A stretch of DNA of 64,000 nt from Porifericola rhodea (GCF_030506305.1 NZ_CP119421.1:2558501-2622500); one strand, 5' to 3'; positions 8,946 to 17,833 are shown, counted from the stretch's first letter. Notes: a model not told the origin generated them from the sequence alone. Made by a program: numbers and translations.

Positions 8946-10052
8946 ATGAAGAAAGTGAGCCGGAATAGTAGTTTAATTGTTTATCGTAAGCTGAGTTTTT
9001 TAAAAAAATACAGCTATAAATTTCTGTTTGTATCCTTTGTCGGTATACATATTCCGCTTTTGGGTATCATAGCTTTTCTTTTAAACGTCGGCGACACTTC
9101 CATATCTTCGTGGCATATTGCCTCGCTTACGCTTGCCTTAACTTTAGTAGCCACAGGGGCTACTCTCTGGCTACAAAATGAGCTACTAAAACCCCTTACT
9201 TTAGTAAAGTCAGCACTCGACGACTATACTGAGAAACATAAATTACCACAACTGCCTAACTATTATGAAGATGAAGCTGGGCTGATTATGTCTAAGCTGC
9301 AAAATACATTAGAGCAGCTTCAGCAGCTACTCGATGAAAAACAAGATTTAATTTCTTTACTTTCTCATGATTTAAAAAGTCCTATTAACCAGATCAAAGG
9401 CTTGGTCAGTATTTTACAGCAAAACCCAGACAAAGAAGAAAGCGAGGAGTATCTTCAGTTAGTTAGTAGTTTATGCGATCAGCATGCTAGCTTGTTAAGC
9501 GAGGTAGTATTTATTTTAAAACACAAAGAAAAGGGAAAAGCACAGCAAATATTTGAGTATGTCAACCTGCAAACTTTGTTAGAAGAATGTATACAGGATC
9601 AGCAATATAACCATGAGAAAAAAGAGTTAACATTTCATATAAATTCGGAGGTAAATGATGTGTACGTGCTGGTAGAGAAGATATTTTTTCGCCAGGCTAT
9701 CCGGAACCTGATAGAAAACGCCATCAAGTTCTCTTACCAAAAGGGTAGGGTGCATATTGTAAGTACATTATCCGGTAGTTTGCTTCATATAAACATTAAA
9801 GACGAAGGTTTAGGATTTGCACCCGAACTTGCTCCTCAACTTTTTGATAAATTTACTTCTCAGGGCAGAAAAGGAACTTTTAATGAGCCTTCTACTGGCT
9901 TGGGCTTACATCTTACCAAGAAAATAATAGAGCAGCACGAAGGAGAAATTGAGGCCAGTAGCGAAGGAGATGGCAAAGGTGCCACGTTCACAATAAAGTT
10001 GCGCAAGTGGAAAAACCTTATGGTAGAAGCAAATCATCTATCACTCAACTAA
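8946..10052 (+). CDS. Orphan membrane sensor histidine kinase
   Basis: Two transmembrane helices (about residues 25-47 and 57-76) with a very short outside loop are followed by a HAMP-like linker and coiled coil (about 77-130). Next come a HisKA domain with the H box SHDLKSP (His141) and an HATPase_c domain with N box RQAIRNLIENAIKFS, G1 box DEGLGF and G2 box STGLGLHL. It should autophosphorylate on His141 and pass phosphate to a response regulator, but none is encoded nearby. With almost no periplasmic domain, it probably senses membrane or cytoplasmic signals. A hairpin terminator follows. Confidence 0.92.
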   Translation: MKKVSRNSSLIVYRKLSFLKKYSYKFLFVSFVGIHIPLLGIIAFLLNVGDTSISSWHIASLTLALTLVATGATLWLQNELLKPLTLVKSALDDYTEKHKLPQLPNYYEDEAGLIMSKLQNTLEQLQQLLDEKQDLISLLSHDLKSPINQIKGLVSILQQNPDKEESEEYLQLVSSLCDQHASLLSEVVFILKHKEKGKAQQIFEYVNLQTLLEECIQDQQYNHEKKELTFHINSEVNDVYVLVEKIFFRQAIRNLIENAIKFSYQKGRVHIVSTLSGSLLHINIKDEGLGFAPELAPQLFDKFTSQGRKGTFNEPSTGLGLHLTKKIIEQHEGEIEASSEGDGKGATFTIKLRKWKNLMVEANHLSLN

Positions 10053-10106
10053 ACGTACTAAATATATTATTTTGCTTCTGATTTTTCAGGATTACGCTGC
10101 TTATTC

Positions 10107-10139
10107 AAGTACTACTGTTTACCGTGAACAGTACTTTTT
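10107..10139 (+). terminator. Probable terminator after the histidine kinase
   Basis: AAGTAC-TAC-TGTT pairs with AACAGTACTT (three-base bulge) around the loop TACCGTG, and five T follow. It lies about 55 bases past the kinase stop. Confidence 0.5.
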
Positions 10140-10464
10140 CACTTCCTGCAGAGATAATCTCAAAAAAAAGTATGCAAAAAGGCTCTTTTTAAGATAAGTC
10201 TTATACAGTAAGCCAAAGTTATACTAGCTTATATACTCAGCTTCATACAGGAGTAACTGTGGTGTTGTTCAAAGCCTGTACTCTATTATAACTCTTACAA
10301 AATCTCTAAATGTATATTTACATTTAACTATAAGCGTAAGCAATATATAAGAGACTATAGAGTTTCAAGTTTAGAATGTCTGGGTCACTTATTGTTAAAT
10401 AGTGCTAATGAATACAATTGAAGTGATGTTTACTACTCAATTACAATGTAAATCAATAGTTAAT
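10140..10464. other. Non-coding AT-rich stretch
   Basis: I find no ORF, RNA or clear repeat here. It separates the histidine kinase from a zone of decayed genes and may itself be degenerate sequence. Confidence 0.4.
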
Positions 10465-10906
10465 ACGATGCTACAGGTGGCAGCAGCCAGTTTTCCAAAG
10501 GTATGCACTAAAGCACCAGCTTCAGATCTTACCTTTGTTGCATCCTGAAGGTTGACCTTATCCTGTAATTAAGCGAATAAAGCTTCTATTGGTTGACGCT
10601 CAATACTCACTGCTGTTGAAAAGTACCGATCAATAACAGTGAGCTGCTTCTGTCCTTTTTTTCTCCTTACTGGTGTATGTAGATTTAGTTTTTGTTTTTC
10701 TGCCAGTGCTTCCTTAAGTGGTATATCTGAATAAATTTTATCAGCATATAGACTACAGTTATGTATTTGAGACATTATTCTTTTTGCTACTTGCAAATCA
10801 TGCGCGCCAGCATTGCTGGCAGCTACATATTGCGGTACAGGTAAAGCTTTGATACTATTATTAGCTAATAATATGAACCTTTAATCCGTGATAGTAAAAA
10901 GACCTG
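10465..10906 (-). pseudogene. Degenerate DDE transposase remnant (IS982/IS5-like)
   Basis: Reading the minus strand in pieces gives FYYHGLKVHI, then after a frameshift a run through AASNAGAHDLQVAKRI, LYADKIYSDIPLKEAL, LHTPVRRKKGQKQL, STAVSIERQPIEALFA, a TAA in place of an expected Trp codon, and LQDKVNLQDATKVRSEAGA to FGKLAAA. This order is the C-terminal half of a DDE transposase of the IS982/IS5 kind; the family is not certain. The only intact piece (10569-10796) is 75 codons. The N-terminal half is missing and the remnant abuts the antitoxin remnant at about 10908, so this looks like an old insertion followed by deletion. Confidence 0.72.
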
Positions 10907-10908
10907 CA

Positions 10909-11281
10909 CTAGGAAAAATCGCCGTATTCTATGCGAGGGAGTTCTCTACTTACTGGCTCAATGCCTGAAATGTAGTTGAGTGTTTTTCTGGTACACAGCC
11001 TTCCAAACCATAAGAAGGTTTGCTGAGCCAGCGGGCAAATTCTTCACTACTTCCGAACACTTCTTTACCTGGCTCAAACAGTTTCTGAAGTTTCAGCAGA
11101 TGTTCAGCATCGTTTTTTCTGAAATCTTTGTTCTTATTCTTATAATTAGTGATAGTCCTCACAACTAGCCTAATAAAATCGGCGAGTGCAGCTTTAGAAT
11201 AGCCCCTATGGTTTACAGGCTTATTAAATATTTTGATGGAGATGCCTTTCTCTGCTGTATTTATAACCTTATAGGGTTCAT
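10909..11281 (-). pseudogene. Frameshifted Xre/MbcA/ParS-type (DUF2384) antitoxin
   Basis: Three segments in two frames rebuild an antitoxin of the RES-Xre kind: KVINTAEKGISIKIFNKPV and GYSKAALADFIRL (HTH part), then NDAEHLLKLQKLFEPGKEVF and EEFARWLSKPSYGLEG (ParS toxin-binding domain), and after a one-base shift in GAAAAAC near 10980, YISGIEPVSRELPRIEYG and a TAG stop at 10909-10911. A second frameshift lies near 11265, just after a possible ATG at 11281. The longest open piece (10950-11162) is only 70 codons. No RES toxin follows; the transposase remnant occupies its place. The gene is dead. Confidence 0.75.
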
Positions 11282-11514
11282 ATCTAATATTTCTTTTTCT
11301 CTAGTATCTGAAAATGTTCCTAAACAGGCTGGAAAAATTGTGAAGGGAGTTAAACTATTAACGTCATACCAAAATAATAGAATTATGGGGAGATTTAAGA
11401 AGTGTTTGGAGCTAAATGCTTAAGTTTATTGAATAGGAAATTGTAATGCTTGGCTACCCTAGGTTTGGGGATGGTGCCGAAAATTTTGAGTTTAGGCACG
11501 TATATCGACACCTT
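11282..11514. other. Non-coding stretch before the island boundary
   Basis: No supported gene. An open frame on the plus strand at 11208-11423 runs antisense to the antitoxin remnant and has no family character. With 11515-11571 it forms the chromosomal flank left of the island. Confidence 0.4.
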
Positions 11515-11558
11515 TAAAAAAAACAAAATCCTTGTAAACACGTGATTTACAAGGATTT
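11515..11558 (-). terminator. Terminator hairpin, probably the pre-integration tRNA-Arg terminator
   Basis: Perfect 13-bp arms at 11526-11538 and 11546-11558 with a 7-base loop. On the minus strand the hairpin is followed by a T-rich tract. It sits just beyond the 3' end of the tRNA-Arg remnant in the orientation of the tRNA, so it most likely ended the tRNA transcript before the island inserted. Confidence 0.7.
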
Positions 11559-11571
11559 ATGGCCTGTTTGT

Positions 11572-11622
11572 AAGTGATCCCGCCAGGACTCGAACCTGGA
11601 ACCTACTGCTTAGAAGGCAGTT
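11572..11622. repeat. Left attachment site (51-bp direct repeat, tRNA-Arg 3' fragment)
   Basis: Identical over 51 bp to 62105-62155. From 11575 it reads as the minus-strand 3' part of tRNA-Arg (acceptor 3' strand, T arm, variable loop, anticodon arm), then diverges at 11623. This is the tRNA remnant left by site-specific integration. Confidence 0.93.
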
Positions 11623-11742
11623 TTTATTAATTTTACTATTCTAATACATATTTTCTTATATTATGTAATTAACTGATAATCAAATAATTAAATTTGTATA
11701 ATTCAAATACTATTTTCCCATGTTTTCCTGTATTAAGCTAAA

Positions 11743-11766
11743 ATGTTGGTGAAAATGTTGGTGAAA
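11743..11766 (+). repeat. Tandem 12-bp repeats, putative integrase arm-type sites
   Basis: Two adjacent exact copies of ATGTTGGTGAAA. A matching pair (second copy starting TTG) occurs at 62037-62060 near the other end, in the same orientation. Paired repeats close to both attachment cores suggest arm-binding sites for the integrase. They lie just upstream of the integrase -7 box, so integrase binding could repress its own promoter. Confidence 0.6.
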
Positions 11767-11773
11767 TTTTTAT

Positions 11774-11781
11774 TACCTTTG
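11774..11781 (+). promoter_or_regulatory. Putative integrase promoter -7 element
   Basis: TACCTTTG matches the Bacteroidota TAnnTTTG -7 consensus and is 17 bases before the integrase ATG. No convincing -33 element at the normal distance; the region upstream is filled by the 12-bp repeats. Confidence 0.45.
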
Positions 11782-11798
11782 GTTTAAAGAATAATAAT

Positions 11799-13013
11799 AT
11801 GGCGAAGGTAAAAGAAGTCACCGTAAAAATAGTAGCTCCAAAGTACCGGAAGAAGAGCGATGGAAAACTGCCCATCTATCTTAGGGTTGTTTATGACCGG
11901 GATAAAAAAGAATATTCCATCAAGTTGTCAACCACCGAGACTAATTTTAATAATGCTATCGGACGTTACAAAAAAGATAAAGAAGGTAACATTAAACTAA
12001 ATGCTATCCAGACTAAGGCAGAGACTATCATCAGTGAATTACAGAGTGAAGGTAAATTCTCTTTCTACCAATTTGAAGAAAAGCTATTTGGCAGAGAAAC
12101 TAAGCACACCGTATATACCTATTTGCAAAGTATTGCTGATGCTTTTGAAGAAGAAGGAAGATTAGGTACTGCCAGACCCTATAAAAACGTATTATCTGAA
12201 CTTAAGAAATACACCAGAAACAGGAGTCTTAAATTTGAAGATATAAGAGTAGCTTTTCTGCAAAAATTTGAAAGATCATTAAAACTCAAAGGGGTAAAGC
12301 AGACTAGCATTAGTATCTACTTAAGATCGCTAAGAGCAGCTTACAATAGAGCCATCAAAGAAAAAATAGTAAAGCAGGATTTTTACCCTTTTAAAGAATT
12401 TAAGATCAGGAATGGCTCTTCACAAAAAATTGCGCTTTCAAAAAATGATATGTTACGAATCATTAACTATCCTGCTGAGCCAAATTCTGAACAGAAAGAT
12501 TGTATTAATTTTTTCGCTCTTTCTTATTATCTCAGAGGTATGAACTTCACAGATATGTGTAAGCTTAGGTGGGATACAAATTTTTTTGATGGAAGGTTAG
12601 TTTATGAACGACAGAAAACAGAAAGAAGCAACCAAAATCCTTCCAAGATTAGTATTGAAGTAAAAGATCATATTGCTAAAATTATTCAGGAGTATGCTGA
12701 TAATGACCCTTACATTTTGCCTGTCTTAGAGCCTGGAATAACGCACAAAACAGAAAGGTATCGTATTCATGGATGGTTAAAGAAAATTAATTGTCATATT
12801 CGTACTATCGCTGAGGAACTGCAAATCCCTGAGCATGAAAAGTTAACCTTCTATACCGCAAGACATACCTATGCTACCGTACTAAAATTTAATGGAGTCT
12901 CAGTTGAGCAAATTTCTGAAAGTCTTGGACATTCAAGTATTAATACCACTAAGAATTATCTACGCTCATTCGGAGACGAGGTATTAGATAAAAACGATGA
13001 TTATTTGACCTAG
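11799..13013 (+). CDS. int: Tyrosine recombinase/integrase of the island
   Basis: A 404-residue Bacteroidota-type integrase: an N-terminal arm-binding domain, a SAM-like core-binding domain (about 100-200) and a C-terminal catalytic domain. Active-site residues visible are the first Arg in YYLRGMNFTDM, Arg355 in TARHTYAT, His378 in LGHSS and the nucleophile Tyr387 in TKNYLRSF. The His of the usual HxxR box is replaced (YTAR), which is common in this lineage. It lies beside the left attachment repeat and should insert and excise the island at tRNA-Arg. Excision probably needs a directionality factor; the HTH protein at 13624 is a candidate. Confidence 0.95.
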   Translation: MAKVKEVTVKIVAPKYRKKSDGKLPIYLRVVYDRDKKEYSIKLSTTETNFNNAIGRYKKDKEGNIKLNAIQTKAETIISELQSEGKFSFYQFEEKLFGRETKHTVYTYLQSIADAFEEEGRLGTARPYKNVLSELKKYTRNRSLKFEDIRVAFLQKFERSLKLKGVKQTSISIYLRSLRAAYNRAIKEKIVKQDFYPFKEFKIRNGSSQKIALSKNDMLRIINYPAEPNSEQKDCINFFALSYYLRGMNFTDMCKLRWDTNFFDGRLVYERQKTERSNQNPSKISIEVKDHIAKIIQEYADNDPYILPVLEPGITHKTERYRIHGWLKKINCHIRTIAEELQIPEHEKLTFYTARHTYATVLKFNGVSVEQISESLGHSSINTTKNYLRSFGDEVLDKNDDYLT

Positions 13014-13046
13014 ATACCGACAATAATATTTGCTATGATAAGCCAA

Positions 13047-13610
13047 TTACATGAACTCCCATTTCTCAGGCTGTTTGCTCACTTGTTTCATCCAACGGTT
13101 ATTTGAATCACAGGCAAGCAAGCGACCGTTTTTTGGATTTTCAAACAGGGCAACTATGGCTGCTCCAGTATCGGTAAGACCTAGAAAATTTAAAGGAGAG
13201 GTAAAGATGGGAGTGTTAGCGATGATTTTTCCATCAATTGCGGTAATGATTTTATCCAGCTTATTCATGAGGGGAAGGTCATGGGCTAGATATTTTAAAC
13301 CACTAACTGCTGCACTTCCTAAAGCAGATTCACCTACAGCCTTCAGATCAATAGTTTGCTGAGTAGGGCTTGCTAGAGAAGGAGTACTTTTGGGTAAAGC
13401 CTTCGACTTTTTCTTGGCATTGCATTTCTGGACTTTGCAGGAGGCACTGCAATACATATGGTTTTTACGCCTGGGCCAAAACTCTCCACCGCAGTATTTG
13501 CAATTTCTGGTAAATACGATTCTGCTACCATTGGTCTTATAGTGACGGTTGTCTTCCCCTTCCTGGATTTTTCTCAAGATTCCAGGAGTGATTTTTTCGC
13601 TGTAGTACAT
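13047..13610 (-). CDS. Zinc-ribbon-like protein of unknown function
   Basis: A 187-residue protein with a Cys4 cluster CKYCGGEFWPRRKNHMYC plus SASC at residues about 37-58, which resembles a small zinc finger of the kind that binds nucleic acid. A low-complexity Lys/Ser/Pro linker follows, then a C-terminal region with no recognised motif. It lies 13 bases after the HTH gene at 13624 on the same strand, and the three minus-strand genes 13047-14772 form a probable unit beside the integrase. Genes in this position on Bacteroidota islands often serve DNA transactions of the element. The function is unknown. Confidence 0.6.
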   Translation of the reverse strand: MYYSEKITPGILRKIQEGEDNRHYKTNGSRIVFTRNCKYCGGEFWPRRKNHMYCSASCKVQKCNAKKKSKALPKSTPSLASPTQQTIDLKAVGESALGSAAVSGLKYLAHDLPLMNKLDKIITAIDGKIIANTPIFTSPLNFLGLTDTGAAIVALFENPKNGRLLACDSNNRWMKQVSKQPEKWEFM

Positions 13611-13623
13611 AAGTTTGAGCTTA

Positions 13624-13980
13624 TTATTTTCTTCTCTTATTTCTTGAAAGAAGTTCTTCAGCTTCCTCTTCCAATTCAGTTTTTGACTTTTTTCTTCCTC
13701 TGAGAATAAATGCTTCTAAATCTGATTTTTTACACAGTATCCTTTTAGGGGTGCCATACCGAGGAATCTCCTTATTAAAAATCCTCTTATAAAAAGTACT
13801 CATGGTATCACCTATAAAAGCAGCGGATTCGCTTGCGTTTAGATATTCCTTATCATCATCTTTCTTTTTAAGTGCGTGATTGGGCAAGGATTCTCTTATC
13901 GCCTTTTTGACAGATTGTTCAATGATAGGTGCAACTGCTTGTTGTAAATACCTTTGGATTAACATTTCAAAATCATTCAT
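13624..13980 (-). CDS. HTH DNA-binding protein, excisionase-like
   Basis: From the ATG at 13980 this is a 118-residue protein. After a helical N-terminus comes a MerR/excisionase-type winged helix: YLNASESAAFIGDTMSTFYK, then a wing with IPRYGTPKRILCKKSDLEAF. The tail is highly charged. This pattern is typical of excisionase-family proteins, and its place near the integrase suggests a recombination directionality factor. An upstream in-frame start at 14046 would add 22 residues without family character. It could instead be a simple transcription regulator. Confidence 0.7.
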   Translation of the reverse strand: MNDFEMLIQRYLQQAVAPIIEQSVKKAIRESLPNHALKKKDDDKEYLNASESAAFIGDTMSTFYKRIFNKEIPRYGTPKRILCKKSDLEAFILRGRKKSKTELEEEAEELLSRNKRRK

Positions 13981-14061
13981 AATGATTATTATTTTTCCCA
14001 AAGGTGCAGCCGGGAGGTCGAGGAACAAGGGAGTTGAGGACCCCAATTCATGTGTAGTGAC

Positions 14062-14772
14062 CTATTTTACACTCTTAATTAGATCGTCACCGATTTTCTT
14101 TAGCTTGTTTCCTACAATTAATTTATCAGTATCTTCAATATTATTCATATTATACCCTTCTTTGACCAAATCTTTACCATAGCCGGTAGTGACCTTGGTG
14201 ATTCTGTAAATATCTTCTTTATCTAGATATCCATCTCCTAAAAAAATGCGGTTCTCCTGCAATTTCCGCTTTAGTAATCCTGATTGTTTAGCCGTTAAAT
14301 CAGTAAGTCTATCATTATTTCTTCTTTGGATGGTCCTGAAGTTATATTGAGTTTTTTTAACAGTTGATTTAGGAGGTTTCTTATTACTTATGTCAAACTT
14401 CAACTTGTTAAAAAATTCATGCATTTCAGCAAAATGAAATATGTGAGCTAAGCGGTTGATTAGTTCTTTCTTTAATGCTTGGTTATGATATTTATTGAGA
14501 AGGCCTTCCTCTGAGTAGTACTCCAATTGATATTGGAAATTGGTAGGAGTTAGTTTTATAACAGTAGGAGGGAATTGTGAGGATTTGAGATAAGGTGAAA
14601 AGTACTCATCTTTCATCTCCTTCACGAGGCTTCTTTGTTCATCTTCATTCAAATACTTAGACCTTGGCTTGAATTCCTCCTTGATTTTTTTCCTGGCTTT
14701 GCTCACTCTTTTTTTTAGTTCAGAGCGTACTTCATTATACAGTGTTTGTTCTATTTTTTCTATCTCAGACAT
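14062..14772 (-). CDS. Hypothetical basic helical protein of the integrase module
   Basis: A 236-residue protein, rich in Lys, Glu and Asn, mostly helical, with no signal peptide or membrane segment. The N-terminal 50 residues are strongly charged and may form a coiled coil. I recognise no catalytic motif. It is the first gene of the minus-strand unit next to the integrase, and its promoter must lie in 14773-15030, shared with the plus-strand metallopeptidase gene. No function can be assigned. Confidence 0.6.
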   Translation of the reverse strand: MSEIEKIEQTLYNEVRSELKKRVSKARKKIKEEFKPRSKYLNEDEQRSLVKEMKDEYFSPYLKSSQFPPTVIKLTPTNFQYQLEYYSEEGLLNKYHNQALKKELINRLAHIFHFAEMHEFFNKLKFDISNKKPPKSTVKKTQYNFRTIQRRNNDRLTDLTAKQSGLLKRKLQENRIFLGDGYLDKEDIYRITKVTTGYGKDLVKEGYNMNNIEDTDKLIVGNKLKKIGDDLIKSVK

Positions 14773-15030
14773 ACCTTAAAGCATTAATATTAATTCATAC
14801 TAATGCTTTAAGGTTGCTGAAAGCAATTTGTTTTTAAAAAAAAATAAAATTTAGCTCTTAAAATAAAGTCAAATTTCAAATTGCCGCAATTACACTATTA
14901 AATAAAAATATATAATTATTCGTGTTGAAAATACCCATAAATGGGTATAGATATGTCACTAGATTTTTCCGTTCTTATTTGCTGGTTTTGAGCATTGTTA
15001 ATTTTCATCTTTTTTGGTAAATAAAATGGC
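14773..15030. promoter_or_regulatory. Divergent control region of the integrase-side unit and the giant-protein cluster
   Basis: An AT-rich gap between divergent genes at 14772 and 15031, so both promoters should be here. Long A/T runs are present; I see no clear -7 match or operator. Confidence 0.35.
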
Positions 15031-16068
15031 ATGGAAAAACTAAAGGCTAAGATTAGCCTACCCAATAAAAATTATAAGTCTGATCAAGATATTATATTGA
15101 ACTTTGAGCTATATAATCCGAATGACGAGGGTGTTTATGCGTTAACTTGGTATACGCCTCTCGAGGGGTTGTGGAGTGATTGTTTTAAAGTGACAAGAAA
15201 TGGTGAATCAGTCCCGTATGATGGTCCACTAGCGAAGAGAGGGCAGCCAACAGCAGAGGATTATGTGTTCATCAATGGGGGAGGTAGTGTCAGTAAAGAG
15301 GTCAGTATTGGGCAAGCCTATCAGGTAAGTGAGGAAGGAGAGTACGAAGCTAAATTAGTTACGAATATAGTTGACTACGTTCAGATCGAGACAAAAGAGC
15401 TTAATAGTAAAACTTTAGAAAATAGCAGTGCTAGAGAAAATATTCAAAGCATTGAAAGCAACGCACTACATTTTACTGTAGAGGCTGGTGAAAATAGAAA
15501 AGCCACTTCTGGTGAGAGTGTGCGTAGTTTATCGAAGGTATCAACATCAACTGCAGGTGCCAAAGATCCAATTTTTGATGGCGGAAATAACTCACAACAA
15601 GACGAAGTAAAAAAAGCACACTTTGATTCTTTCTTCCTTATAGAAAAGTCTTTAAGTAGTTTGGCAGATGACAGAAAATATAAGGAGTGGTTTGGTTCGT
15701 ATGATAACGCCAGGTTTAACAAGGTAAAAGACGTCTATAGCAAGATCAAAGACCGAATGGAAGGTACAGCTTTTACCTATGTATTAAGTGGTTCAGGCTG
15801 TAAGCGAAATACGTACGCCTACACGTATAAAGGAAGTGACAAAATATGGCTATGCGACCTGTTTTGGAAAGCTGATCCCATTGGTACTGATTCTAAAGCC
15901 GGAACGATGGTACATGAACACGCTCATGCTTCAGCAAGTATAGATGATATTGTGTACGGTCAAGCTAAAGCTAGGAAGCTCGCCCAAGATGAACCGGAAA
16001 AAGCGATAAAAAACGCCGATAACTACGAATATTATTCCGAACCCTTTTCAGATGATCTTCCAGTCTAA
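15031..16068 (+). CDS. M35-like (deuterolysin/aspzincin) metallopeptidase without signal peptide
   Basis: A 345-residue protein. Residues about 1-155 form a beta-sandwich-like domain beginning KISLPNKNYKSDQDIILNFE, as found ahead of bacterial M35 peptidases. The C-terminal domain carries HEHAH at 295-299, and the downstream third zinc ligand fits Asp306 in SIDDIVYG, matching the aspzincin GTxDxxYG motif. Family members are zinc endopeptidases, often cleaving after or before Lys. No signal peptide or lipobox is visible, so it is either cytoplasmic or exported by a non-Sec route. It opens a plus-strand cluster of six genes ending with the giant protein, with 15 bases to the next gene. Confidence 0.82.
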   Translation: MEKLKAKISLPNKNYKSDQDIILNFELYNPNDEGVYALTWYTPLEGLWSDCFKVTRNGESVPYDGPLAKRGQPTAEDYVFINGGGSVSKEVSIGQAYQVSEEGEYEAKLVTNIVDYVQIETKELNSKTLENSSARENIQSIESNALHFTVEAGENRKATSGESVRSLSKVSTSTAGAKDPIFDGGNNSQQDEVKKAHFDSFFLIEKSLSSLADDRKYKEWFGSYDNARFNKVKDVYSKIKDRMEGTAFTYVLSGSGCKRNTYAYTYKGSDKIWLCDLFWKADPIGTDSKAGTMVHEHAHASASIDDIVYGQAKARKLAQDEPEKAIKNADNYEYYSEPFSDDLPV

Positions 16069-16083
16069 TTAATAAAGTAGAGG

Positions 16084-17169
16084 ATGTCAACTATGGAAGA
16101 TAATAAGATAAGAACGCTATTGATCGTAATAGGATCAATTTTGGTATTAACCTTAGTAACCTATGGTTTATTTGTCAAGGAGCAGGGTTACATATTTTTA
16201 CTGATAGTAATTGGTGGTATATTAGGTGGCTTGGCAAATTTCTTTCTACACTTTGTCAAAGTCTCAATACCCGATATTCAGGAAAAAAGAATTAGTGCAG
16301 AAGAACTCATCGAAAATCCTTGGGTTAATTTGCTGGGATATTTAGCTATCAGTATAGCAGTCTCCTTTTTAGTTCCTGTTTTAAACGCTGTTTTAGGTGA
16401 AGGGTTATTAGGTCTAAAATTTTTAGAAGACAAGGGATTAAAGACTACTACTGCTTATCAGGATGGTGTACTTATTGGCTACTGTGTATTCGTAAGTATG
16501 CTAGCCAAAAGAGTTCTATTCTCGCTAGCAGAAAGGGTACTACCTCAGAAGGAGCCAAAATCGAAGACATCTGATATAACGACTACATCTAGTAAAGAGG
16601 CATCAGAACTGAGTCCATTAAAGTATTTACTAGCTCAGGATGCCCGAACTCAGATAAATGACAATTTACAGGACAACGGTAATAATGAATATAGCAGCAG
16701 ATTAGAAGTTGGTGGAGTTAACTGTAGTTTAGCTTTTCCAGCCAACTGCTGGGAAAGTGCTAGGGGAGCAGGCCATTCCAATTTTAGAGAGGTCTTAAAT
16801 AAATGGACTGACCGGAGCTTTAATGTGTTGTCTAGATTTGTAAATGAAGAAAAGATTTCTCATATCACTTTCTCTGGAATTTGGCGGCCTCAAGGAGTAC
16901 CTCACTCTTCGGGTAGAGGTATTGATATCACTATTATGGAAAGGTCAAATGACCGGGTTGTATTCAATAGAAACCAGGGGGATAACACGCCTGAACCAGA
17001 CCTTGCAAAAAGCCTAACTAACTGGTGGAAAAATTCAGGAAAGTCAGATATTAACCAATTTCTGGGACCTTGGCAGATTTGTGAAGTGAACCAATGTGTA
17101 GCCAATAATGGATCTTTAGGGCAACATCAAAACCACTTAAACCATCTTCACTTAACGGTTAATAGCTAA
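16084..17169 (+). CDS. Membrane-anchored M15-like peptidase
   Basis: The N-terminal part has about four transmembrane helices (near 12-31, 36-58, 80-105, 127-145), then a Ser/Thr-rich linker (about 155-185). The C-terminal domain resembles M15/D-Ala-D-Ala carboxypeptidase folds: His274 and Asp281 in HSSGRGID and the terminal HLH at 354-356 fit the three zinc ligands. M15 enzymes trim peptidoglycan cross-links or stem peptides. Whether the domain faces the periplasm cannot be read with confidence. It sits between the M35 gene and two tiny genes. A second start at 16093 is equally possible. The peptidase call rests on spaced motifs only. Confidence 0.65.
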   Translation: MSTMEDNKIRTLLIVIGSILVLTLVTYGLFVKEQGYIFLLIVIGGILGGLANFFLHFVKVSIPDIQEKRISAEELIENPWVNLLGYLAISIAVSFLVPVLNAVLGEGLLGLKFLEDKGLKTTTAYQDGVLIGYCVFVSMLAKRVLFSLAERVLPQKEPKSKTSDITTTSSKEASELSPLKYLLAQDARTQINDNLQDNGNNEYSSRLEVGGVNCSLAFPANCWESARGAGHSNFREVLNKWTDRSFNVLSRFVNEEKISHITFSGIWRPQGVPHSSGRGIDITIMERSNDRVVFNRNQGDNTPEPDLAKSLTNWWKNSGKSDINQFLGPWQICEVNQCVANNGSLGQHQNHLNHLHLTVNS

Positions 17170-17239
17170 AAAAATACTTAGCATACGAAAAAAAAATTGA
17201 TTTAACTCTTTTTTACACAACCAACTAAACCTTTAAGCT

Positions 17240-17449
17240 ATGCCAGACAAAAAGAGAGCAGTATTAACAACAGGCGGTTCCGTATTAAACATCAAAAGAG
17301 GGCCAGAAAGACATAAAAGTGAAACTAAGCAATTGCAGAAGGATAAAGAGAAACTAGAACAAGCTTACCCGCCTCATAAAGCTACAATATTAAATGAAGG
17401 AGATGGTAATTATGGAGGAGATACAGATGAGATTTTCGATGAAGATTAA
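17240..17449 (+). CDS. Small charged protein of unknown function
   Basis: Sixty-nine residues: a basic N-terminal half (PDKKRAVLTTGGSVLNIKRG), a Lys/Glu helix, and an acidic tail ending DEIFDED. No signal peptide or known motif. It is retained because it is in strand and spacing with the cluster and has ordinary codon use. It could be a chaperone, an immunity protein or a tether for its neighbours; nothing in the sequence decides this. Confidence 0.5.
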   Translation: MPDKKRAVLTTGGSVLNIKRGPERHKSETKQLQKDKEKLEQAYPPHKATILNEGDGNYGGDTDEIFDED

Positions 17450-17550
17450 ATTCTTGACCGAGCTTCATAATGTATCTTAAAATAAGAATTTCTGGCTTTA
17501 GGTTGCTATACTAAGCGATTATTAGATTGTTATCTATTACTAAGAGAAAT

Positions 17551-17763
17551 ATGGCTCAGACTAGTGGAAATCATTTTGAAAGAAAGAAAATTGATGGTGA
17601 AGAGTATTGGTTTTGGGAGGACAAAGTGGGTAGCCAATGCGGCAGAGAGCGAAAATGGAAGTACAAAGTACAAGTAGGAGACAGCTACGTCCAACAGGAA
17701 ACTTGTCCCCAAGGCTATGTATGGTACGAGATAAACTATTATGGAACACCAGAGAAGATATAG
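17551..17763 (+). CDS. Small aromatic-rich protein of unknown function
   Basis: From the ATG at 17551 this has 70 residues with many Trp and Tyr, two Cys (QCGRER, ETCPQG) and a pattern of short strands suggesting a compact beta-domain. No signal peptide. It sits in line with the cluster, 70 bases before the lipoprotein gene. An earlier in-frame TTG at 17527 is possible but less likely. The function is unknown. Confidence 0.5.
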   Translation: MAQTSGNHFERKKIDGEEYWFWEDKVGSQCGRERKWKYKVQVGDSYVQQETCPQGYVWYEINYYGTPEKI

Positions 17764-17833
17764 CTACCTGATGCAGTTAAGGCTGAAAGAAACCTTCTAA
17801 GCTCATAACAATCATTTACCACCCTAATCTGTA

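Noticed and set aside
11208-11423. Plus-strand ORF starting MVYRLIK, like the start of a RES toxin
   Set aside because: The similarity ends after seven residues, the frame runs antisense to the antitoxin remnant, and nothing else fits the RES family.
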